Notes: generated by a model from the letters alone, not told the origin. Positions 31,660 through 41,168 are shown, numbered from the stretch's first letter. The stretch: 64,000 nucleotides of DNA from Streptomyces erythrochromogenes (GCF_036170895.1 NZ_CP108036.1:2976001-3040000); one strand, 5' to 3'. Numbers and translations are program-made.

Positions 31660-32244
31660 TCAGCCCTTGCGGACGTAGGTGCTGACGATCTGGCCGCCGC
31701 CGAGGGTGGTGACCCCGGTGAGCTCCAGGGGCCGCACCCCGAAGCCGGCGCGCGTCATCGGCATGCCGGTGCCCGCGAAGACGGGGTAGGTCTTCACGAC
31801 GAACTCGTCGATCTCGTCGATCAGCTGGGTGGCCAGGTCCGCGCCGCCGCAGAGCCAGATGCCGAGCCCGTCCCGGGCCTTGAGCTCACGGACCCGGGCC
31901 GCCACGTCGCCGCTGATCAGCTGCACCTGCGGGTCGGGCGAGGTGGTGAGGGAGCGCGAGACGACGTACTGCTCGGGCAGGTGGCCGTAGGGGCTGGCCA
32001 TGCCCGCCTTGAGGCCCGGCTCGTAGGTGGCGCGCCCCATGAGGACCGCGTCGAAGCGCTTCGGCGGGGTGTCGGCGATCCCGAGCTGTGCGCGCCCCTG
32101 GGCGGCGATGGTCTCCGGGTACTCGGCCTTGAGGTGCTCGACGAACTCGGCATCGAGGTGGCCGTAGAAGAAATCGCCGTCGCCGTCCGGGGCACCGATG
32201 AACCCGTCGACGGTGGTGGCGATGAAGTACGTGAGCTTGCGCAA
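31660..32244 (-). CDS. Dihydrofolate-reductase-fold (RibD-like) reductase
   Basis: A 194-residue protein beginning RKLTYFIATTVDGFIGAPDG, as in YwjB/RibD-C-like reductases, with FDAVLMGRATYEPG and LGIWLCGGADLATQLID typical of the NADPH fold. Substrate unknown; it is not a housekeeping DHFR. I chose TTG 32244 because the family start aligns there; an ATG at 32277 would add 11 atypical residues. A strong palindrome upstream suggests repression. Confidence 0.82.
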   Translation of the reverse strand: MRKLTYFIATTVDGFIGAPDGDGDFFYGHLDAEFVEHLKAEYPETIAAQGRAQLGIADTPPKRFDAVLMGRATYEPGLKAGMASPYGHLPEQYVVSRSLTTSPDPQVQLISGDVAARVRELKARDGLGIWLCGGADLATQLIDEIDEFVVKTYPVFAGTGMPMTRAGFGVRPLELTGVTTLGGGQIVSTYVRKG

Positions 32245-32290
32245 GCGATTCTCTTTCGTCGGACAGTGCCGCCGCACCGGGGCACGCCGA

Positions 32291-32317
32291 GTAAAGTACT
32301 TCAGGTGAAGTGGTTAC
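32291..32317 (-). promoter_or_regulatory. Palindromic operator upstream of the DHFR-like gene
   Basis: A 27-bp inverted repeat with perfect core ACTTCAGGTGAAGT, flanked by GTAA and TTAC. It lies about 50-75 bases before the TTG start, on the promoter. The shape fits an HxlR- or MarR-type regulator; none is encoded nearby. The rest of 32245-32344 holds nothing else. Confidence 0.65.
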
Positions 32318-32344
32318 GCAAGCTCCCGCATCCGCCGGCAGCCG

Positions 32345-32938
32345 TCACCCCCGGGGCTTGCGCCACATCGGCCACATCAGCGGCCCGTCCGGCAGGCGCA
32401 CCGCCTCGCCGGTGAACTCCCAGCCGAGCCGCTCGTACAGCCCCTTGCTGCGCTCGCTGCTCGCCTCCAGGTACGCCGGCACGCCCTCGCGGTCGCAGCG
32501 CTCCAGTACCGGCCGCATCAGCTCGGTACCCAGCCCCTCTCCCTGCCGGCCCGGGGCGACCGCGATCATCAGCAGGTACTCGTGCTCCTCGGACGTCGGG
32601 TGCACCGCGCCCGTCAGCCGCCCCACCAGCTCGCACCGCTCGTTGTCCGGATCGGCCACGGCCCGCATCTTCGCCGGGACCTCGTCCTCGCCCTCCGGCT
32701 CACCCGCCGGAATCCGCAGCCACAGCGCCGCCGCCGAGCCGTCCACCGCGTAGTCGATCCGGCCCTCGGCCAGCGCGACGTCCACGAAGACGCCCAGGAA
32801 CCTCCCGTGCACGGCGGCCCGGTGCTCCGGGTCCGGGAAGACCCAGCTGCTCACCGGGTCGGTGCGGAAGGCCTCGTCGAGCAGCCGCGCCACCGCGTCC
32901 CGGTCCGACTGATCCGCCTGACGTATCTCCAGCGCCAC
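32345..32938 (-). CDS. GNAT-family N-acetyltransferase
   Basis: A 197-residue acetyltransferase beginning MALEIRQADQSDRDAVARLL. The acetyl-CoA loop is LLMIAVAPGRQGEGLGTELM near residue 130, followed by YLEASSERSKGLYERLGWEF. Substrate unknown. GTG 32938 has AAGGGTG upstream. Confidence 0.88.
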   Translation of the reverse strand: MALEIRQADQSDRDAVARLLDEAFRTDPVSSWVFPDPEHRAAVHGRFLGVFVDVALAEGRIDYAVDGSAAALWLRIPAGEPEGEDEVPAKMRAVADPDNERCELVGRLTGAVHPTSEEHEYLLMIAVAPGRQGEGLGTELMRPVLERCDREGVPAYLEASSERSKGLYERLGWEFTGEAVRLPDGPLMWPMWRKPRG

Positions 32939-33005
32939 TGGTCACACCCTTCGCTCAACGGTCAACAACCGTCAGCGATCCTAGAGTTGGCACGTCAATG
33001 CGGTA

Positions 33006-33043
33006 AGGCCCGTTCCGGCACCCTGCGGTGCCGGAACGGGCCT
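33006..33043 (-). terminator. Terminator after the encapsulin-polyprenyl synthase operon
   Basis: 16-bp perfect stem AGGCCCGTTCCGGCAC with a six-base loop, 20 bases beyond the polyprenyl synthase stop on the minus strand. Confidence 0.88.
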
Positions 33044-33064
33044 CCCCCCGTTTCCCGCCTGCGA

Positions 33065-34123
33065 TCACCGCGTACGGCGCGTCACGAACTCCGCCAGCGC
33101 CAGCAGCCCGCCCGCCGCCCCGAGGTCCGGAACGGCCCGGGACAGCTGTTGGACCGCGCGGCCCATCCGGTCCGCGGCCTGGGCCTGGGCCCAGTCGCGC
33201 CCGCCGGCCCGCTCCACCGCGTCGGCCGCCCGGAGCACGTCGTCCCCGGTCATGGGACCCGCGTACAGGTCGGCAAGTTCCCGGCCCGCCGCGGTGCCCG
33301 AGGTGAGGGCGGCCACGACCGGCAGGGACTTCTTGCGGGCGATCAGGTCGGCCCCGGCGGACTTGCCGGTGTGCCCCGGGTCCCCCCAGATGCCGATCAG
33401 GTCGTCGATCAGCTGGAAGGCCAGGCCCGCCTCCCGGCCGAAGGCGTCCATGGCGTCGACCTCGTCCGGTCCGGCTCCCGCGTACAGCGCGCCCAGCGCG
33501 CACGCGCAGCCCAGCAGCGCCCCGGTCTTGGCCGTCGCCATGGTCAGGCACTCGTCGAGCGAGACGTCCGGACGCTGCTCGAAGGCGCAGTCGGCCTGCT
33601 GGCCCGCGCACAGCTCGATGATGCAGGCCGAGAGCCGGGACGAGGCCGCCGCGGCGGCGGGGTGCGGATCGTCCGCGAGCAGTCGCTGCGCGAGCGCCAT
33701 CATGGCGTCGCCCGTGATGATCGCGTCCGGCGTCCCGAAGACCGTCCAGGCGGTGGCCCGGCCGCGCCGGCGGACGTCCTTGTCGATGACGTCGTCGTGG
33801 AGCAGCGTGAAGTTGTGCGCCAGCTCCACCGCGACCGCGGCCGGTACGGCGTGGTCGACCGGGCCGCCGTCCTGGCCCAGCAGGGCCTGGGCGGCGGCGA
33901 GCACCAGGGCGGGCCGGATGGCCTTGCCGGGGCTGCCCTCGGCCGGGGTGCCGTCCGCGTGCTCCCAGCCGAAGTGGTACATGGCCACGCGCCGCATCCC
34001 GCCCGGCAGGCTCTCGACGGTGCGGCGCAGTTCCGGGTTGACCGTTTCTCTCGTTCGTTCCAGGAGGGCCGCGGCCTCCTGGCCCTCGCCGGTCGCGATC
34101 GCGTTCACCGCGCTCAGCGCCAA
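33065..34123 (-). CDS. Polyprenyl synthetase, likely family 2 encapsulin cargo
   Basis: A 352-residue trans-prenyl diphosphate synthase. The first Asp-rich motif is [16 protein letters not shown] near residue 110, the second is [13 protein letters not shown] near 240, and the substrate-binding Lys/Arg region is [11 protein letters not shown]. It condenses isoprenyl diphosphates; chain length cannot be read. Its TTG start at 34123 overlaps the stop of the encapsulin shell gene by 10 bp. Shell and polyprenyl synthase pairs are a known family 2B cargo arrangement, so packaging is likely. The ribosome site is weak, fitting coupling. Confidence 0.87.
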   Translation of the reverse strand: MALSAVNAIATGEGQEAAALLERTRETVNPELRRTVESLPGGMRRVAMYHFGWEHADGTPAEGSPGKAIRPALVLAAAQALLGQDGGPVDHAVPAAVAVELAHNFTLLHDDVIDKDVRRRGRATAWTVFGTPDAIITGDAMMALAQRLLADDPHPAAAAASSRLSACIIELCAGQQADCAFEQRPDVSLDECLTMATAKTGALLGCACALGALYAGAGPDEVDAMDAFGREAGLAFQLIDDLIGIWGDPGHTGKSAGADLIARKKSLPVVAALTSGTAAGRELADLYAGPMTGDDVLRAADAVERAGGRDWAQAQAADRMGRAVQQLSRAVPDLGAAGGLLALAEFVTRRTR

Positions 34124-35520
34124 CGGCCGATCTCGACGTTCTCCAGCACGCCGAGCGCGTCCGGCACCAGCACCGCCGCGGAGAAGTACGCGGTGACCAG
34201 GTAGGAGATGATCGCCTGCTCGCTGATCCCCATGAAGCGGACCGACAGGCTCGGCTCGATCTCGTCCGGGATGCCCGGCTGGTGCAGGCCGATCACGCCC
34301 TGCTCGTCCTCACCGGTGCGCATGCACAGGATGGAGGTGGTGCGGGCGTCGCTGATCGGGATCTTGTTGCTCGGGAAGATCGGCACTCCGCGCCAGGTGG
34401 TCACCCGGGTGCCGTCGACGTCGACCGTCTCCGGGTGGATCCCGCGCTTGTTGCACTCGCGGCCGAAGGCGGCGATCGCCTTGGGGTGCGCCAGGAAGAG
34501 CTTGGAGCCGCGCCGCATGCTGAGCAGCTGGTCCATGTCGTCGGGGGTGGGGCCGCCGTCGTGCGGCTGGATGCGCTGGTCGTAGTCGGCGTTGTGGAGC
34601 AGGCCGAAGTCGCGGTTGTTGAGCATCTCGTGCTCCTGGCGCTCGCGCAGCGCCTCGACCGTGAGCCGCAACTGCTGCTCGGTCTGGTTCATCGGCTGGT
34701 TGTAGAGGTCGGCGACGCGGGTGTGCACGCGCAGGACCGTCTGGGCGATGGAGAGCTCGTACTCGCGCGGGCGGGCCTCGTAGTCCACGAAGGTGCCGGG
34801 CAGGACGGCCTCGCCCTGGTGGCCGGCCGAGAGGTCGATCTCCGCCTCGCCGTACTTGTTGGTGCGCTGGGCGGGCATGGCGCGTACGCGGTCCAGGTGC
34901 TCGCGCAGCGAGGGGACCCGGTCGGCCAGCAGTTGGAAGTCCTGCCGGGACAGGGTGAGTGCGGTGCCGGGGGTGGCGGCGCGGGCGGTGTACTCCCAAA
35001 TCGATTCTTCATCGACGAGGGCGTCCTCGCCGAAGTAGGCGCCGTCGGCCACGGTCCGCAGGACGGCGTCGTCCCCGTAGGGGCCCGGGCCGATCTGGTC
35101 GATGCGGCCGTGCGCGAGCAGGAAGACCTCGTCGGAGGGGCTGCCGAAGGAGGTGAGCTCCTGGCCGGCCTCGAAGTCGACCTGCCGGCACCGCTGGGCG
35201 AGTTCGCCGAGGACGTCGAGGTCCTCGTAGTCGCGCAGGAGCGGGAGTTCGCCGAGCTCGGCCGGGATCACCTGGACCTGGGTCCCGGTCTTGACGAACT
35301 CCACGACGCCGTTGCCGACCGAGTAGCTCAGCCGCCGGTTCACCCGGTAGGTGCCACCCTGGACCGACACCCACGGCAGCGCCTTCAGCAGCCACCGCGA
35401 AGTGATCTCCTGCATCTGCGGCGCGGACTTGGTCGTGGTTGCCAAGTTCCTTGCGGCCGCCGTCCCCAGACTGCGCTGCGGTGTCTGGGCCTCGGACTCG
35501 GAACCTGCCTGGACCGACAT
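34114..35520 (-). CDS. eshA: Family 2B encapsulin shell protein with cNMP-binding-like domain (EshA type)
   Basis: A 468-residue protein. Residues 90-210 form a cyclic-nucleotide-binding-type beta roll ([34 protein letters not shown]). This is inserted in an HK97-like shell protein that continues to the end ([39 protein letters not shown]). This architecture is family 2B encapsulin; the S. griseus homologue is EshA, linked to aerial growth and antibiotic formation. The neighbour downstream is the probable cargo enzyme. The start at 35520 has AAAGGGAAAG before it. The nucleotide ligand is unproven. Confidence 0.88.
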   Translation of the reverse strand: MSVQAGSESEAQTPQRSLGTAAARNLATTTKSAPQMQEITSRWLLKALPWVSVQGGTYRVNRRLSYSVGNGVVEFVKTGTQVQVIPAELGELPLLRDYEDLDVLGELAQRCRQVDFEAGQELTSFGSPSDEVFLLAHGRIDQIGPGPYGDDAVLRTVADGAYFGEDALVDEESIWEYTARAATPGTALTLSRQDFQLLADRVPSLREHLDRVRAMPAQRTNKYGEAEIDLSAGHQGEAVLPGTFVDYEARPREYELSIAQTVLRVHTRVADLYNQPMNQTEQQLRLTVEALRERQEHEMLNNRDFGLLHNADYDQRIQPHDGGPTPDDMDQLLSMRRGSKLFLAHPKAIAAFGRECNKRGIHPETVDVDGTRVTTWRGVPIFPSNKIPISDARTTSILCMRTGEDEQGVIGLHQPGIPDEIEPSLSVRFMGISEQAIISYLVTAYFSAAVLVPDALGVLENVEIGRWR

Positions 35521-35717
35521 GTCTTTCCCTTTCGATCACTCCATGGGTCTGCAGGAGGCAGCCTTTCAGCACGCAACGTGGTGGGACCATTACACAAAAG
35601 GGTGGGACTACTCCGCCGGGGGCGGGGCACTCTCTCGGATCGAACTCCTCGCCGCAGGCCGCGGGAGTCCTTCACACCCCATCGGTTTCGGCCAAGCCGC
35701 GACCCCGGACGAGCTTT

Positions 35718-35740
35718 AATTTGTATCTGGGATGCGAATT
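35718..35740 (+). promoter_or_regulatory. NsrR operator before nsrR
   Basis: A 23-bp imperfect palindrome centred on 35729, with outer AATT arms and inner ATC/GAT; 8 of 11 positions pair. It matches the architecture at 36318-36340 in front of hmpA. It lies 16 bases before the nsrR start, as expected for autorepression. Confidence 0.75.
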
Positions 35741-35755
35741 TTCTACGGTGATCCC

Positions 35756-36211
35756 ATGCGGCTGACCCGATTCACCGACCTGGCGCTGCGCACGCTGATG
35801 CGCCTGGCCGTCGAGGAGACGGACCTCCCGACCACGCGCGACGTGGCGGCGACGATGGAGGTCCCGTACACCCACACCGCCAAAGTGGTCGCCAGGCTGC
35901 AGCATCTCGGCCTGGTCGAGGCGCGGCGCGGGCGCGGCGGGGGGCTCACCCTGACCTCGACCGGACGGGGCGCCTCCGTGGGCGCGGTGGTGCGCGAGCT
36001 GGAGGGCGCCGGCGACGTCGTCGACTGCGAGGGCACCACCCCCTGCCCGCTGCGCGGCGCCTGCGTACTGCGCGGCGCACTGCGCCGGGCCCAGGAGGCG
36101 TTCTTCGCCGAACTGGACCCGCTGACGGTGAACGACCTGGTGGCCGCGCCGACGGGCCCGCTCCTCCTCGGCATTTCGAGCAGGGCGCCCACAGGGGCCG
36201 AAGGGCCCTGA
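35756..36211 (+). CDS. nsrR: NsrR, Rrf2-family nitric-oxide-sensing repressor
   Basis: A 151-residue Rrf2 protein. The winged helix starts MRLTRFTDLALRTLMRLAV. The iron-sulfur ligands CEGTTPCPLRGAC have spacing C-x5-C-x5-C near residues 93-105, matching S. coelicolor NsrR, which loses its [4Fe-4S] cluster on nitrosylation. Two NsrR-like palindromes flank it, one before itself and one before hmpA. The ATG at 35756 has only a weak ribosome site. Confidence 0.93.
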   Translation: MRLTRFTDLALRTLMRLAVEETDLPTTRDVAATMEVPYTHTAKVVARLQHLGLVEARRGRGGGLTLTSTGRGASVGAVVRELEGAGDVVDCEGTTPCPLRGACVLRGALRRAQEAFFAELDPLTVNDLVAAPTGPLLLGISSRAPTGAEGP

Positions 36212-36317
36212 CCACCAGGGCCGAATGGCCGGTTACCACCGCCCGCCGGACCCCATAGCCTCCACCCGACGGGAGTTCGAACAGAAGTCCGCACCGCGAC
36301 GGGCCTCTGCGATCAAA

Positions 36318-36340
36318 AATACGCATCTAAGATGCCAATT
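36318..36340 (+). promoter_or_regulatory. NsrR operator before hmpA
   Basis: A 23-bp palindrome centred on 36329, with core GCATCTAAGATGC; 9 of 11 positions pair. It lies 28 bases before the hmpA ATG, on the promoter. Confidence 0.82.
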
Positions 36341-36368
36341 AATGGTTCCACCACGCGAGGAGTTCCCC

Positions 36369-37565
36369 ATGCTGTCCGAGAAGTCGACCGCGACCGTCCG
36401 AGCCACCCTGCCCGCCGTCGGAGCGGCCATCGGCGACATAACGGAGCTCTTCTACGCGAAGCTCTTCGCGGCCCACCCGGAGCTGCTCCGCGACCTCTTC
36501 AACCGGGGCAACCAGAACGCGGGCCTCCAGAAGCAGGCGCTCGCCGGCTCCATCGCCGCCTTCGCGACCCACCTCGTCGCGCACCCGGACACCCGCCCCG
36601 ACGTGATGCTCGGCCGCATCGCGCACAAGCACGCCAGCCTCGGCGTCACCCGCGAGCAGTACGCGGTCGTCCACCGGCACCTCTTCGAGGCGATCGCCGA
36701 GATCCTCGGCGAGGCCGTCACGCCCGACGTCGCCCAGGCCTGGGACGAGGTCTACTGGCTGATGGCGAACGCCCTCGCGGCCATCGAGGAGCGCCTCTAC
36801 GCCGGCCACCGGATCGCCGCCGGCGACGTGTGGCGCGAGTGGACCGTCACCGGCCGCTCGGAGGAGACGGCCGACTGCGCCACCTTCCGCATCGCCCCCG
36901 CCGACGGCGCCCCCGCGCCCGCGCACCTGCCCGGCCAGTACGTCTCCGTCCAGGTCGAACTGCCCGACGGAGCCCGGCAGATCCGCCAGTACAGCCTGTC
37001 CGGCCCGCCCGGCTCCGCGGTCCGCGCGATCACCGTCAAGCGGGTCCACGGCCCGGCCGCCGCGGGCCCCGACGGCGAGGTCTCCAACCACCTGCACGCC
37101 CGCGTCCACCCGGGCCACACCCTGCGGGTCTCGGCCCCGTACGGCGACCTGGTCCTGCAGGACTCCGGAGCCCCGGTCCTGCTCGCCTCGGCGGGCATCG
37201 GCTGCACGCCGATGCTCTCGATGCTGGAGCACCTGGCCGAGACCGCATACACGGCGCCGGTGACGGTGCTGCACGCCGACCGCTCCCCCGCGGACCACCC
37301 GCTGCGGGCCGACCACCGGGCCCTGACCCACAAGCTGGCCGACGCCTCGGCCCGGTTCTGGTACGAGGAGGAGGCGGAGCCGGGCGACGGCACGGGCCTG
37401 ATGGACCTGTCGGACGTACCCGTCGCCCCGGGCACCCGGGCGTACCTGTGCGGGCCGCTCCCCTTCATGCGGTCCGTGCGCGAGCAGCTGATCGCCAAGG
37501 GCGTGCCGGCCGCCGACATCCACTACGAGGTGTTCGGCCCGGACCTGTGGCTCGCCTCCGCGTGA
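36369..37565 (+). CDS. hmpA: Flavohaemoglobin, nitric oxide dioxygenase
   Basis: A 398-residue globin-reductase fusion. Globin domain 1-140: the haem-ligand His lies in GRIAHKHASLGV near residue 85 and the B10 Tyr in ELFYAKLF. The FAD domain has RQYSLSGPPG near 205-214. The NAD domain has LLASAGIGCTPMLSML and YLCGPLPFM. It oxidises NO to nitrate. GAGGAG precedes ATG 36369. Regulation by the adjacent NsrR is supported by the operator just upstream. Confidence 0.96.
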   Translation: MLSEKSTATVRATLPAVGAAIGDITELFYAKLFAAHPELLRDLFNRGNQNAGLQKQALAGSIAAFATHLVAHPDTRPDVMLGRIAHKHASLGVTREQYAVVHRHLFEAIAEILGEAVTPDVAQAWDEVYWLMANALAAIEERLYAGHRIAAGDVWREWTVTGRSEETADCATFRIAPADGAPAPAHLPGQYVSVQVELPDGARQIRQYSLSGPPGSAVRAITVKRVHGPAAAGPDGEVSNHLHARVHPGHTLRVSAPYGDLVLQDSGAPVLLASAGIGCTPMLSMLEHLAETAYTAPVTVLHADRSPADHPLRADHRALTHKLADASARFWYEEEAEPGDGTGLMDLSDVPVAPGTRAYLCGPLPFMRSVREQLIAKGVPAADIHYEVFGPDLWLASA

Positions 37566-37693
37566 CGCCTGTCCGGATCCGCTCGCTCGCCGTACGAAAA
37601 CACTAGCCGCGGAAGGGCCGCCTCCACTAAACCGGAGAGTGACGATTCGGACACATGGGGTGTCCATCGCGCACCGCACGAAGGGAGGCGGCC

Positions 37694-38284
37694 ATGGCCG
37701 CACCCATGTCCGCGGACCGGTTCATCAACGCACTGAGGAACGAAGGCCTGACCGTCGTCGAGGTCGGCGCCTGGCGCACCCACAACCGCAACCACAAGGG
37801 GCCGTGGGGCCCGCTGCACGGGGTGATGATCCACCACACCGTCACGCGCGGCACCGCGTACTCCGTGGAGCTCTGCCGGGACGGCCACAACGCCCTCCCG
37901 GGACCGCTCTGCCACGGGGTGATCGGCAAGGACGGCCGCGTCCACCTGGTCGGCTACGGCCGCGCCAACCACGCCGGCCTGGGCGACCCCGACGTCCTGG
38001 CGGCGGTGATCGCCGAACGGCGGCTCCCCCCGGACAACGAGGCGACCACCGACGGCAACCGCCACTTCTACGGCTTCGAGTGCGTGAACCTCGGCGACGG
38101 CGAGGACCCGTGGCCCCCGGCGCAGATCGACGCCATCGCCCGCGCGGCGGCGGCCCTGTGCCGGGTCCACCGCTGGACGGCCCGCTCGGTCATCGGCCAC
38201 CGCGAATGGCAACCGGGCAAGGTCGACCCCCGCGGCTTCACGATGGACTCCCTCCGCGACCGCATCGCCGAACGCCTGAAGTGA
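37694..38284 (+). CDS. N-acetylmuramoyl-L-alanine amidase (Amidase_2 fold)
   Basis: A 196-residue protein. The Amidase_2 zinc ligands are visible as GVMIHHTVT near residue 52 and VIGHREWQPGKVDPRG near 175. A conserved Tyr/Glu region HFYGFECVNLG lies between them. It should cleave the peptide stem of peptidoglycan. There is no signal peptide, so export is unexplained; a phage or lysis-type origin is possible. ATG 37694 has AGGGAGG upstream. Confidence 0.86.
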   Translation: MAAPMSADRFINALRNEGLTVVEVGAWRTHNRNHKGPWGPLHGVMIHHTVTRGTAYSVELCRDGHNALPGPLCHGVIGKDGRVHLVGYGRANHAGLGDPDVLAAVIAERRLPPDNEATTDGNRHFYGFECVNLGDGEDPWPPAQIDAIARAAAALCRVHRWTARSVIGHREWQPGKVDPRGFTMDSLRDRIAERLK

Positions 38285-38321
38285 CCGCTCCCACCAGGCC
38301 CTGTCCGGGGACAATGGCCTG

Positions 38322-39215
38322 GTGGACCACCCCGAACTGCAGCCGCGGCCGCCGTCCCCGCTCGTCGAGGCGGTGGACGAGCGGTTCGCCGCGCACGGCG
38401 TGCGGCTGCTGTTGAAGCGGGACGACCTCGTCCATCCCGAGCTGCCCGGCAACAAGTGGCGCAAGCTCGCCCCGAACCTGCGCGCGGCCCTGGAGGCGGG
38501 GCACGACCGGCTCGTCACCTTCGGCGGCGCGTACTCGAACCACCTGCGGGCCACCGCGGCCGCCGGGCGGCTGCTGGGCCTCGGGACGGTCGGCATCGTG
38601 CGCGGCGACGAGCTGGCCGGCCGGCCCCTGAACGACTCCCTCGCCCGGTGCGCGGCGGACGGCATGCGCCTGCACTTCGTCTGCCGCTCGCGCTACCGCG
38701 CCAAGGCCGACCCGCAGGCACTGGCCCCGCTGCTGGACGAGGCGGGCGCGAGCGGGGCGTACGTCGTCCCGGAGGGCGGCAGCAACGCCCTCGCCCTCGC
38801 GGGCTGCGCCGAGCTGGGCCGCGAGCTCCGCGGCCTCACCGATGTGGCGGCGGTGGCCTGCGGCACCGGCGGCACCCTGGCGGGCCTGGCCGCGGGCCTC
38901 GCCCCCGGGCAGCGGGCACTGGGCGTGCCCGTCCTGGCCGGCGGCTTCCTGTCCGCGGAGATACGTTCCCTCCAGGCCGAGGCGTACGGCGGCCCGGTCG
39001 GCGACTGGTCCCTGGCCGAGGACTTCCACCACGGCGGGTACGCCCGTGTCCCGGCCGCGCTGGAGTCCTTCGCCGCCGACTTCGCCTCCCGCCACGGCTT
39101 CCCGGTGGAACGGATCTACGTCGCCAAACTCCTCTGGGCCCTGACCACCCTCACCCAGGCCGACGCCTTCCCACCCGGCACGACCGTCACCGCGATCATC
39201 ACCGGCCGCCCGTAG
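38322..39215 (+). CDS. PLP-dependent ACC deaminase/D-cysteine desulfhydrase-family enzyme
   Basis: A 297-residue fold-type II PLP enzyme. The Schiff-base Lys is in LPGNKWRKLAPNL near residue 45. TFGGAYSNHLRATAAAG and VACGTGGTLAGLAAGL bind the cofactor. The family includes ACC deaminase and D-cysteine desulfhydrase; which activity applies cannot be read. The GTG start at 38322 lacks a strong ribosome site. Tail-to-tail with the antiporter gene. Confidence 0.87.
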   Translation: MDHPELQPRPPSPLVEAVDERFAAHGVRLLLKRDDLVHPELPGNKWRKLAPNLRAALEAGHDRLVTFGGAYSNHLRATAAAGRLLGLGTVGIVRGDELAGRPLNDSLARCAADGMRLHFVCRSRYRAKADPQALAPLLDEAGASGAYVVPEGGSNALALAGCAELGRELRGLTDVAAVACGTGGTLAGLAAGLAPGQRALGVPVLAGGFLSAEIRSLQAEAYGGPVGDWSLAEDFHHGGYARVPAALESFAADFASRHGFPVERIYVAKLLWALTTLTQADAFPPGTTVTAIITGRP

Positions 39216-39271
39216 CCGGAGCCGCCGGGGGCGGTGTCCGCGCGGCACCCCGGCCGGGCACCCCGCAGGGG

Positions 39272-40852
39272 CTACGTCGACTCGCGGTATGCCGCCGCCT
39301 CCTCCAGGTCCAGCCTGCGCAACAGCACCCGCAGCATCTCGTCGTCGATCCGCCGGCCGTCCCGCAGCGCGACGAAGACCTCCCGCTCCGCCTCGATCAT
39401 CTCCCCCGCGAGCCGCCGGTAGATGTCGTCCGCCGACTCCCCCGTCAGCGGATTGACCTCGCCCAGCCGTTCCCACACGGCGTTGCGACGCCGTTCCAGC
39501 ACCGTCCGCAGCCGGTCCGCCAGCGGCGGCGGCAGCGTGGAGTTCTCCGGCTCCTCCAGCAGTTCCGCCAGCCGCTCCTCCGCCGCCCGCGAGGCCTCGC
39601 TCTGCGCCTGCGCCTCCGCCAGCGTCTCGGCCTGCACGTCCTTGGGCGGCAGCTTCAGCGCCCTGATCAGCGGCGGCAGCGTCAGCCCCTGCACCACCAG
39701 CGTCCCGATGACCGTCGTGAAGGTCAGGAAGAGGATCAGGTTCCGGTGCGGCACCGAGATCGGCACGGAGAAGGCGATGGCCAGCGACACCACACCCCGC
39801 ATCCCGGCCCAGCCCACGATCACCGGGGACTTCCAGTCGGTGTCCGGCTCCCGTTCCCGGATACGCCTCGACAGCCCGCGCGGCACGAAGGTCGCCGGGA
39901 ACACCCACACGAAGCGGGCCACCACCACCACGAGGAAGACGGCGACCGCGTACCAGGCCGCGTCCATGCCCTGGTACTCCCCCAGCCCGGTGAGGACCAC
40001 CGCCAGCTGGAGGCCGATCAGCGCGAAGACGACCGACTCCAGGATGAAGGCGACCATCTTCCACACCGCCTCCTCCTGGAGCCGGGTGGCGAAGTCGACC
40101 TGCCAGTTGCGGTGCCCGAGGTACAGCGCGACCACGACCACCGCGAGCACACCGGACGCGTGCACCCGCTCGGCCGCCGCGTACGCCACGAAGGGGATCA
40201 GCAGCGAGAGGGTGTTCTGGAGCAGGGGTTCCTTCATCCGTTTGCGCAGCTGGTGGATCGGCACCATCAGCAGCAGGCCGACGCCGACCCCGCCCACCGA
40301 GGCCAGCAGGAACTCCGCGATGCCGCCCGCCCAGCCGGCGCTCACCCCGACGGCCGCCGCCAGCGCCACCTTGTACGCGGTGATCGCGGTGGCGTCGTTG
40401 ACCAGGGACTCACCCTGCAGGATGGTCGTCAGCCGGTTCGGCAGCCGCAGCTTGCGGGCGATCGCCGTGGCGGCGACGGCGTCGGGCGGCGCGATCACCG
40501 CGCCCAGCACCAGCGCCACCGGCAGGGACAGCCCGGGCACCAGCAGGTACGCCGCGTACCCGACGACGACCGTCGCGAAGAGCACGTAGCCGACCGACAG
40601 CATCGCGATCGGCCGGATGTTGGCGCGCAGGTCCAGGTACGAGCTGTCCACCGCGGCCGTGTACAGCAGCGGCGGGAGCAGCAGCGGCAGCACGATGTGC
40701 GGGTCGAGGGTGTAGTCCGGCACGCCCGGGACGTACGAGGCGGCCAGACCGGCGGCGACCAGCAGCAGGGGCGCGGGCACCGGTGTGCGGCGGGCGAGTC
40801 CCGCCACGGCCGCGCTGCCCGCGACGAGCGCCACCAGCTGCAATACGTCCAT
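39272..40852 (-). CDS. CPA1-type Na+/H+ antiporter
   Basis: A 526-residue membrane protein with about 12 hydrophobic segments up to residue 410. VLGAVIAPPDAVAATAIARK and ILQGESLVNDATAITAYKV carry the Asp pair region typical of CPA1 exchangers. A cytoplasmic helical tail of about 110 residues follows. Start MDVLQLVALV at ATG 40852, with GGAGGACGG upstream. It is divergent from a UBP zinc-finger gene; in some relatives a UBP domain is fused to such antiporters, suggesting a functional link. Confidence 0.9.
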   Translation of the reverse strand: MDVLQLVALVAGSAAVAGLARRTPVPAPLLLVAAGLAASYVPGVPDYTLDPHIVLPLLLPPLLYTAAVDSSYLDLRANIRPIAMLSVGYVLFATVVVGYAAYLLVPGLSLPVALVLGAVIAPPDAVAATAIARKLRLPNRLTTILQGESLVNDATAITAYKVALAAAVGVSAGWAGGIAEFLLASVGGVGVGLLLMVPIHQLRKRMKEPLLQNTLSLLIPFVAYAAAERVHASGVLAVVVVALYLGHRNWQVDFATRLQEEAVWKMVAFILESVVFALIGLQLAVVLTGLGEYQGMDAAWYAVAVFLVVVVARFVWVFPATFVPRGLSRRIREREPDTDWKSPVIVGWAGMRGVVSLAIAFSVPISVPHRNLILFLTFTTVIGTLVVQGLTLPPLIRALKLPPKDVQAETLAEAQAQSEASRAAEERLAELLEEPENSTLPPPLADRLRTVLERRRNAVWERLGEVNPLTGESADDIYRRLAGEMIEAEREVFVALRDGRRIDDEMLRVLLRRLDLEEAAAYREST

Positions 40853-40907
40853 CGAAGATCCGTCCTCCGTCGTCGCGCGCCCGCACCCTGGCCGTACGCT
40901 GGCCATC

Positions 40908-41168
40908 ATGAGCGAGTGCACCCACGTTGCCGAACTGCCGCGCCCCGAGCCGGTCCCGTCTGCACAGACCTGCGCCGAATGTCTGGCGGTCGGCAGCCAC
41001 CCGGTGCAGCTGCGGATGTGCCTGGGGTGCGGGCACGTGGCGTGCTGCGATTCCTCGCCGTTCCGGCACGCGACGGCGCACCACGACGAGAGCGGCCATC
41101 CGGTCATGCGGAGCTTCGAGCCGGGCGAGACCTGGCGATGGTGTTTCGTGGACGGTTCGATCGTCTGA
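40908..41168 (+). CDS. UBP-type zinc-finger protein, 86 aa
   Basis: An 86-residue zinc-finger protein. CAECLAVGSHPVQLRMCLGC, then GHVACCDSSPFRHATAHHDE and SGHPVM, give the Cys/His pattern of the UBP (ubiquitin-hydrolase-type) zinc finger. Bacteria use it for unknown purposes. Divergent from the antiporter gene with 55 bp between, so the two probably share a regulatory region. Confidence 0.88.
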   Translation: MSECTHVAELPRPEPVPSAQTCAECLAVGSHPVQLRMCLGCGHVACCDSSPFRHATAHHDESGHPVMRSFEPGETWRWCFVDGSIV

